A program made the translations under genes and the position numbers. Positions 56,859-64,000 of a stretch of 64,000 nucleotides of DNA are shown one piece after another. Positions within the stretch are counted from its first letter, which is position 1, and every line of letters begins with the position of its first letter. Below the pieces are notes generated by a model. The model searched no databases. It had not been told where the DNA came from and saw only the letters and a program-made list of their open reading frames with translations. Source of the stretch: Lasiodiplodia sp. COLG20 (Eukaryota; Ascomycota; Dothideomycetes; Botryosphaeriales; Botryosphaeriaceae); contig VNWV01000017.1 of the NCBI GenBank assembly GCA_009801085.1, positions 248,001-312,000 on the forward strand, given 5' to 3'.

Positions 56859-59800
56859 ATGGCAGACCAGAACAGCACACATAACGCCATCAGTGCGTAC
56901 TTCATTGGGCCCAAGGCCGAAAACCTTGACAACTTCCGTGGTAATGTGAAGATCATCCTTGATGAGCTAGAGCATGCCAGGAAGAGATATGCGGCGAACA
57001 ATGAAGACCCGGTAAGACCTTGCTTGTCCCCACTGGCCATACAATACAGCTGATTTTTGGAAGGACTTCATTTCGGAGCAGGCGAAGAACTCGCCTGAGT
57101 ACGCGTATGTGTCGGCAAAATTCCAGAAGGCGGTGCGCAATACGGCCAAGCTGCTGGGGAAGCACTCGGTGCCGTTCTGGTCGCCCCGATACCAGGCGCA
57201 TATGTGCACGGACATGACAATGCCTGCATTGCTCGGGTATTTCATGACGATGATTTACAACCCGAACAATGTTGCCCTCGAAGCCAGTCCGATCAGCACC
57301 ATTGCAGAGGTGGAGGTGGGCGAGCAGCTGTGCGAGCTGTTCGGGTACAACAACGATCCTAACAAACGCGAGCCGGTTGGCTGGGGACACATCACCTGCG
57401 ATGGCACTGTTGCTAACCTCGAGTCTATCTGGGTTGGTAAGTTCTGATCCACGTCCTGCCCAATACATCCATGAACATGGATTCGGCATTTATTTCGCAG
57501 ACAGCGTACTGACCGTGAATAGCACGCAACCTCAAGTTCTACCCATTCTCCTTGAAGTGGGCCATGGAGGAAAACGGACCTTTGAGCTTCATACCCGACG
57601 ACTTCAGCGTTCGTACATGTCAAAACGTACTCAAACCGTTCAGGGCGCTCGACAACTGGGAGCTGCTCAACCTGCGGCCCAAAACCATCCTCGACATCCC
57701 CGAGCAGCTGCGCACCCGCTACAAGATCTCTCCCACCTTCCTCCAGAAAGCGCTCGACAGCTTCAACATCCAAACCTGCGGCAAGCACGAGCTGCAGAAG
57801 CACTTCAAAATCGAGCAAGCCCCGACCATCATGGTCTCATCCACACGCCACTACTCCTGGCCCAAAGGCGGAGGTCCGTCTCCACACACCCCCACCCCCA
57901 CCCCCTTCTCTCTCCCCCCGCATGCTAACGCCAAGTCCAGCCATCGCCGGCATCGGCTCCGGCAACATCATCGGCATCAAAGTCGACCACGCCGCCCGCG
58001 TCGACCTGACCGACCTCGAGGCCAAGCTGAACGAGCACCTGCGCGACAACCGCGCCGTCTACGCCGTCGTCGCCGTCATCGGCTCGACGGAAGAAGGCGC
58101 CGTCGACCCGCTGCAGAAGATCCTCGAGCTGCGGCAGAAATTTCAGGCAAAGGGTTTGTCGTTCCTCGTGCATGCTGATGCGGCGTGGGGTGGGTATTTT
58201 ACGACTATGTTGCGGAAGGCGAAGAGGGAGTTCATGCCTGCCGGGCTGAAGAAGAAGGGGGAGAAGAAGGGGAAGGAGAAGGCTGCTAGTAGCGATGCCT
58301 TTGCTGAGAGGCTGGCCGGCCTGGCTGTTGCAGATGACGACGACGATGAGGCGTCTGATGATGGCTCGGACGCGGATGCGGCGTCGGAGATCTCGGTCGT
58401 GCATCCGGGTCGTGAGCCTGGGTCTGACGGGTTCGTGCCGGGATTGAGTCTGCGCGTCGAGACGCAGCGGGATCTCGCTGCATTGCGGTACTGCGATTCA
58501 GTTACCGTCGATCCGCACAAGGCTGGATATATTCCGTATCCGGCTGGTGCTCTTGCGTATCGTGATGGAAGATCGAGGCACTTGGTTACTTGGACCAGCC
58601 CGTACCTGTCGAGGGGCTCCGTGACGAGTATTGGGATTTATGGTGTTGAGGGAAGGTATGTGGACTGATGTTGTGTAGGGTGGCTGTGACTATGAGCTGA
58701 CGAGCTTTGCAGCAAGCCTGGAGCATCTGCTGTCTCGACTTGGCTCTCCAACAAATGCATCGGCCTGCACGAGAAGGGGTACGGGGCTCTCATGAGTGAA
58801 GTTTGCTTCACTTCGTCCATGGTACGTTTCCCGCGGTCTTTGGCGTGGTAGAGGTATTGCTAACAGAGATGACAGTTCTCGGCTCTGTGGGCCGCAATGA
58901 CGCCTGATAAAGAGCATGGTTTCATGTGCATCCCATTCAACATGCTCCCCTCGGAAGCCGCCGGTGGCAGCGGCGTGGATGCGGAGAAGAAGAGGATCCG
59001 CAGCGAGATCCTGGAGAAGGAAAATGCAGACATCGTCAAGGACGAGTCGGCAATGAAGCTCCTGCGCTCTCTTGGATCCGACCTGAACATCAACGCCTTC
59101 GCCCTGAACTGGTACGATGAGAAAGGAAACCCTAACGAAGACGTTGAGGAGGCGAACTATCTTATGGAGCGTGTCGTGAAAAGGCTCTCTATCGAAACTC
59201 CAGACGATAAGCCTACCAAGATCCCGTTCTACCTCACCTCCACGGAGTTCGAGCACGAACTTTACGGTGACTGCGCTGCTAACTACAAGCGCCGACTTGG
59301 GTTGGACGCCTCAACCCAACAGCCAGTCATGGTGCTGAGAAACGTTGTTATGAGTCCGTTCCCAACTACCCGAGGGTTCCTCAAGACTGTCGAGAAGACT
59401 TTCCTCGACGTCGTGAAGGAGGAAGTCGAGGTAAGGAAACCCAAAGTAGCTCCATCAGCCCCCTCGAATAAATCTAACATGAACCCAGGTCTGCCGCAAG
59501 CGCAACAACGACGCACCCGACTACCACAGCTTCCTAATCCACGGCGACAAGCGCATCTACCTCTCCTACCGCACCATGTTCCACATCGGCAGCCACCGCC
59601 GCCAACTCATCGTCGCCGCCGAGCTGGACGAGCACGGCCTGCAGGTCTACCGCGACTGCAAGACGGCGACCGAGGACCCACTCATCCTCAAGACGGCCAC
59701 GAAGATCGACCTGACCCGCGTCGTCGCCGGCCGCGGCTCCTTCACCGCCAACCTCACCACAGCGTCCCAGTACGTCTCCCTTCCCCCCTCCCTCCCCCCA

Positions 59801-60459
59801 ACCTCTCCCGCATCCACCAGACTAACACCTTCCCCCCCACCAGCGGCATCCTCCACCCCGACATCACCGTCCGCATCACCTCCGTCCTCATCAACCGGCC
59901 CCTCGACTCCGCCTCCCGCGACGACGCCTACCCGAGCGGCCTCATGCCGTTCTACCTCTACGGCACGCCGGAAGAGCTGCACATCGACCACATGCTCGTG
60001 CGGCACGACGACAAGGGCCACAACATCGCGCTCAGCGCCGGCAGCGTCTCACTCGACGGCGTCGACACCGAGGCTTTGCGCAACGAGCTGCAGGACGGGG
60101 CGCGCGCCGTCGTAGCGACGTTCGTCGGCACGCACGAGGCGGCCATGCAGCCGTTCCCGGATACGGACGCGGAGGTGCGGGATGACGCGGGTTTCTTTTT
60201 CCGGGAGGGCGCGAGGTTTGAAAGGGTGGAGTTGTGGAGGGATCCGTACGGGCCGGAGGTGAGGACGAGGGGGTTGTTGGGGGAGTTGGGGAGGAATGAG
60301 GGGTTGAGGTTTGCGGAGGGGGCGGCGGTGGCGCTGGGGGAGGATGTGGTGGCGGATGTGGAGAAGTTGAATCGTGATCCGTGGGCGACGCCGAAGAGTG
60401 TGAAGGTGGCGAAGTGGAGGGAGAAGTTTTCGAGGATTGGGAGGGATAAGAAGAGGTAG
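56859..60459 (+). CDS. Large PLP-dependent group II decarboxylase-like enzyme
   Basis: Eight exons are proposed: 56859-57011, 57064-57436, 57523-57873, 57941-58655, 58713-58821, 58876-59430, 59489-59769 and 59844-60459 (1,050 aa). The first two-thirds have the fold-type I aminotransferase/decarboxylase pattern: SPRYQAHMCTDMTMPALLGYF, ITCDGTVANLES, VHADAAWGGYF, and the cofactor lysine in SVTVDPHKAGYIPY (about Lys486). An acidic, disordered insertion (AVADDDDDEASDDG region) splits the catalytic domain. The last 300 residues form an extra domain not found in canonical glutamate or aromatic amino-acid decarboxylases (500 aa); fungal homologues of about 1,000 aa share this layout and are usually annotated tyrosine-decarboxylase-like. 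The substrate is not known. It may belong with the terpene cyclase next door, but nothing proves that. Confidence 0.85.
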
Positions 60460-60692
60460 ATTTGTCGCTGATCATCCTTGTTGAAAGCGTGGTAGGAATA
60501 ATGAGTTTCATATCGTTTGAACCTTTCTATCAAAGGCCACATACTCTGCATTGTGTGAAACACTAACGTCTGAAATTACGAAAACAAACAACCTCTAAAT
60601 TGATGAAAAACTGGATGCCTAATCTATTGTAACAGTCCATTGGCTTTGCCATCCCTTGTGGCACCCATCTACGCTCCTACCATACCGTTAAT
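60460..60692. other. Short spacer between convergent genes
   Basis: AT-rich 233 bp between the decarboxylase and terpene cyclase 3' ends. Nothing else was seen. Confidence 0.5.
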
Positions 60693-62284
60693 TCAGCCCA
60701 GTGCCTTGATTGCAGTCACTGCTAGTGCTGTTGTGAGGCCCCGATTGCCCAGTTTCATTTGCGTTTTGCCGTACTGGCACAGCCACCCAATTTCAAACGA
60801 TCCGTCTTCTTGCTGCTTCTTCACCAGCTGCTGCAAGTCCATCTCGTCTCGTATGCCCATGTAGTGGCATGCCAGCACCCGCATTGCCAGCCCAAGAGCG
60901 TCTGCTGGTGTGTTGATACGTTCGTTGAGCCGTTCGCGTAGCAATGCCGATGTGTTGCGGAACATATCCGATTCCGGATTTTCGTTGAGTAACCGCGCAA
61001 AAAAGTAGAGATAGGTGTCGGGTTGATGGTAGTACCGAGTTCCCTGTAGATATCCTCGGAAAAACAAAACATCCTGGATCCAGTCTTTGGTTGCCTGAAG
61101 GGCAGGCTCATCCCCACGTCCGTATGCATAAAACAGCCGTACTACATTAATGCATACAGTGGGATCTGTTCGCACTCGCATGTTGTCGAAATATACCTGC
61201 TCATCTCAGCGTCCTGATCCGCTCCGTTCTGCTGCTCTATCTTACCTGGACAATATTGTCTGCTGTAGTCCACTGGGAAGATATCATCTCATCCATGATG
61301 GAACTTGCTACTGAGCGGTCGAGAGATAAAAGTTTGTATGCATATGACGTCGTGTCAACATCATCCGGGTAGTTCTTCGACGTTCCGAACGGAGACTCTG
61401 CAAAATGTCAGTTCACCAAACGCTATTGTGGAGATCTGTTTACTACTCACGTATGAAATAGTTCCAGGTCCGATCAAAGTATTTGAGACTTAGAAGGCCC
61501 CTATTGAAATAATGTTAGCTCACTAAAACCCAAGAGTAATTTTTATGTCGCCTGCTCACAAATCGCCAGTAAGCTCGTATGTCAGGAGTTGGGCAAAATT
61601 GTCGGGAACCACCACTCCTGTGTCTGTCTCTGAATAGAGGTGCCCTGCTTCCCTTCGAAGCCAGTCCCTCCCTCTGCGAACCGGGTCTTCCAGGACGTTG
61701 AAGAGTGCTCTTCGCATACTCGGGACATCAACAAAGACAATTGTTTCCCGGAACCCCACTGACTGTGCAGCGATGACATTGTCCAATTTGTCGTCGACGA
61801 AGACTGCTTCGCTGGGAGCCATCTGGATCTCCTTCAGAACGTGGTGAAAGAACCGAAGTTCCGGCTTACACATTCCAGCCTCGGACGAAGTGAAAACTCG
61901 ATCGAAAATATTCCAGTTGAAATCTTTTCCCCTGAGGATCTCCCAATCTGGTCTGGATATATTCGACATGGCGTAAATCTTCAGGTCCGGGTGGGCCGCT
62001 CTCAACTCGGTGATGGTTTCTACCACTTCGTCATTCTGAGCCTGCGAGTCTCTAGCTTGTTGAAAAGCAATTTTGACGTCCTCCACAGGGACGTTTCCGT
62101 GTACTGCCAGCTTTGAGAAGCATTCGTCTTCGCCAATATCTCCACAGTCGTACTTGTACCATGTTGGTGAGTTGCGAAACTCTTTCAAGAGCTTTGGGTC
62201 AACAGACAGATTGGTTGGCGGTTTCCAGCGGCAGAGGACATCGCCGAGATCGAAGATGATCGTTTTCACAGGCGTTCCAGCCAT
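60693..62284 (-). CDS. HAD-like phosphatase fused to class II terpene cyclase domain (drimane-type synthase-like)
   Basis: Four exons are proposed on the minus strand: 62284-61560, 61500-61451, 61397-61246 and 61196-60693 (476 aa). The N-terminal half is a haloacid-dehalogenase-like domain: IIFDLGDVLCRW (Asp12), SNISRPDW, CKPELRFF and VFVDDKLDN. The C-terminal half is an alpha-helical terpene cyclase beta-type domain carrying DVDTT at 271-275, the general-acid motif of class II cyclases. It has further helices such as DNIVQVYFDN and PTVCINVVRLFYAYG, and the late block QEDGSFEIGWLCQYGKTQ. This architecture is known from fungal sesquiterpene enzymes (for example AstC of the astellolide pathway), where farnesyl diphosphate is cyclised to a drimanyl diphosphate and the HAD domain removes phosphate. 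The exact product here is not predictable. Confidence 0.85.
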
Positions 62285-63574
62285 GTGGGAAAAGAGAAGA
62301 TATGAATTTCAAATTTATGAGAGCAGAAAACTGGGAGAAAGGTCTGGAGGATAGAATGCTGTGAGGGCGTAATAGGAGTCGATTTAAATCTTAGATATCA
62401 GTTGCCAAGGTGACTGTAGATTCATGAGACACCATGCTGTCTCCGCATGGGACCTCATTGCGATCCAGAGTCGGGCGCAGTTTGATGTTCGTCTTTCTGG
62501 ACAGTCTGCGCCCACTGCTACGGGTAATTAGAAGCTGACGAATCCCTCTACGGAACGCCGGAAGCATGCATCAGCACTCTTCGCATTCTTGATAGCGGCG
62601 AAGGGATGTAACGCCGTGGCAAACACATCGAATGAGGTCTTGGTACCGGAAATCTTCGGCGGTTGAATAGAACGGTGCTCTGAAATGACGGTGTTACATA
62701 TCAGACCACTTCGAAACTCGGTGCTAGAATCAGGAACAAAAGGAAAGGAGAACAGCGGTGTAGAAAGGGCCTTTCGTCCGAAGAGTACAGCTGCCTGAAG
62801 TAAATGACTAGCGAAAGTGATTGTAAGGCCTTTAAAGAGGGAATTACTATACCTACACGGACGATGTTACCGGTCAAACTCGTCAAGGCCTGCTATTCTA
62901 GGAAACTGATAGGCGTTTGGAACATGAAACAAACAGATTCATGATACGAGAGTCTGTGAATGCGGCTCGGCCGGCTAACGGTCACCTTCGGGACCTTCGG
63001 GACCTTCGGGACCTTCGGAACGACAGGGGTGCTGTATCGTACCCCTGACAACACCCACTTCCTCTATCCAATTCACATTCAACTTGGTTTCGATATGGGA
63101 CTTATTCCGTACCAAGTCCGAATTTACTAGATTTGGTTAGAGTTTGGGCTGGGAGAATGTGGGCTAGCCTTAGGAATCTCCCTTAGTTAGGCGGTTTCAT
63201 TCAGGTTTGAATCTGTATCAGTTACCCCTTCGGTAAAATCATGTATTGTGCCGACGAGGATAGGAGGCTTGTCTTTAGCCGGATGGCCGATGATAGGCCG
63301 AACTGTACGCTCGTATGTCTAGCCATGACTATTACAATGGTTTCATGACTCGTCATTAATTGTCAGCTGATGTTTCCATCGCATGATCAGATTCAGGTTA
63401 GGAGGCCGACATACCAACAGCAGAAAGTTCTGATCAAAGTAGCTTTTGGGTTGGTATTATTTATCACAGCCTGGGGATACAAAGACGCTCTCAAAGTTTT
63501 TATTGCTGCTTTCCCTCCATCTTGCCTCTCACAGTAACCTCACCCGATACTCCTCTGATCCAGGTTCCGACACA
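62285..63574. other. Intergenic region upstream of the terpene cyclase, with 9 bp tandem repeat
   Basis: 1.3 kb between two divergent starts. A palindromic AT box gatttaaatc lies about 97 bp upstream of the cyclase start. Four tandem copies of accttcggg occur at 62984-63019. No gene was recognised. Confidence 0.5.
62984..63019. repeat. Four tandem 9 bp repeats (accttcggg)
   Basis: Three perfect copies and one with the last base changed, head to tail, in the promoter-side spacer of the terpene cyclase. Confidence 0.85.
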
Positions 63575-64000
63575 ATGGCCGATCAAGTTCTGCAACTGGA
63601 CAAGATCGCGGCGCCCGATGACTTACCAGAGGTGATGCCAGTTCTTTTCTCATGGAACTACATCCCACGGCTGCCTTCATTCATCAACGCACAGGAGTGG
63701 ACTTTTGAGCAACCTATTGATACCAACCGCGATGCTGTCGACCCTTCCTGGCGCAACTCGTTTCCCATCAATCCCAAAGCTGCGGGTCTACCCTATCACA
63801 CTGGCCTAACATTCGCGCGCCACAACCGGTTCTGGAGGTCGGCAATCAGATACGCATCAGAGCTCTGCGAACTTCTTGCCACAGATCAGAGCTACAATAA
63901 TACAAACCTAACGCGGGGAGGTACCCTGGCAAGCATCGGCCAGCGGGAACTGAAGAAGCCTGAGGGCGAGCGCTTCGTCACTTTTGCGATCAACCTCTTC
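63575..64000 (+). CDS. Unrecognised protein, 5' part only (cut by window end)
   Basis: An open frame starts at ATG 63575 (context CACAATGG) and runs in frame past the end of the window, 142 codons seen. It begins MADQVLQLDKIAAPDDLPEV and continues with WNYIPRLPSFINAQEW, RHNRFWRSAIRYASELCELL and GERFVTFAINLF. There is no signal peptide or membrane segment. The composition is that of a real soluble protein, but I do not recognise the family. It is divergent from the HAD/terpene cyclase with 1.3 kb between starts, so it could belong to the same biosynthetic locus. Confidence 0.65.
   Translation, partial: MADQVLQLDKIAAPDDLPEVMPVLFSWNYIPRLPSFINAQEWTFEQPIDTNRDAVDPSWRNSFPINPKAAGLPYHTGLTFARHNRFWRSAIRYASELCELLATDQSYNNTNLTRGGTLASIGQRELKKPEGERFVTFAINLF

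Noticed and set aside
1..64000. CRISPR arrays, bacterial operons, rRNA or phage genes
   Set aside because: No regularly spaced repeats, no Shine-Dalgarno-led gene strings and no phage proteins; split genes and fungal families point to a eukaryotic nuclear genome.

Overview
The window looks like nuclear DNA of a filamentous ascomycete (Pezizomycotina). Genes are mostly split by short GT-AG introns (about 45-85 nt, many with a CTRAC/TTAAC-type branch site), are individually spaced rather than in operons, and belong to families typical of these fungi: HET-domain proteins, Zn(II)2Cys6 regulators, DUF3433 and PTH11/rhodopsin-type membrane proteins, a kelch membrane protein, GT90 and DUF2235. I cannot name the order or genus. 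Exon structures were assembled by hand from reading frame, splice signals and family consensus, so single junctions may be off by a few bases.

Layout. 0-9 kb: a HET-domain gene (minus), a Ser-rich hypothetical gene (minus) and long gene-poor stretches. 9.3-15.1 kb: a compact three-gene set made of a Dal5-type MFS permease (minus), an M20 amidohydrolase (plus) and a Zn(II)2Cys6 regulator (plus). The permease and amidohydrolase diverge from a 386 bp promoter that holds a long palindrome with CGG-N11-CCG spacing. 16-20 kb: an unknown protein, a PTH11-like membrane protein and a small ABM-fold protein. 21-34 kb: a large DUF3433 protein, an F-box protein, a GT90 glycosyltransferase and a kelch-repeat membrane protein. 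34-37 kb: an alpha/beta hydrolase facing a hydantoinase/carbamoylase-type amidase. 38-46 kb: a multispanning membrane protein with a premature stop, a DUF2235 hydrolase, and an esterase-like/ankyrin protein of the kind linked to fungal allorecognition. 46-52.5 kb: an SDR oxidoreductase divergent from a second Zn(II)2Cys6 regulator, followed by a flavin monooxygenase. 52.6-64 kb: a second HET protein carrying membrane segments, a large PLP-dependent decarboxylase, a fused HAD/terpene-cyclase protein with a class II DVDTT motif, and the start of an unrecognised gene cut by the window end.

Three points stand out. First, the transporter/amidohydrolase/regulator trio with a Gal4-spaced palindrome between the divergent genes reads as a self-contained uptake-and-hydrolysis module. 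Second, at least four small inverted-repeat (MITE-like) elements sit between genes at 43-56 kb; two share an 11-mer with a CCG/CGG core and lie upstream of the SDR/regulator and monooxygenase genes. Third, three large surface or membrane protein genes (DUF3433, kelch, and the 38-40 kb protein) each carry one apparent lesion (frameshift or nonsense) in an otherwise intact frame. This could mean recent decay, relaxed constraint or assembly errors.
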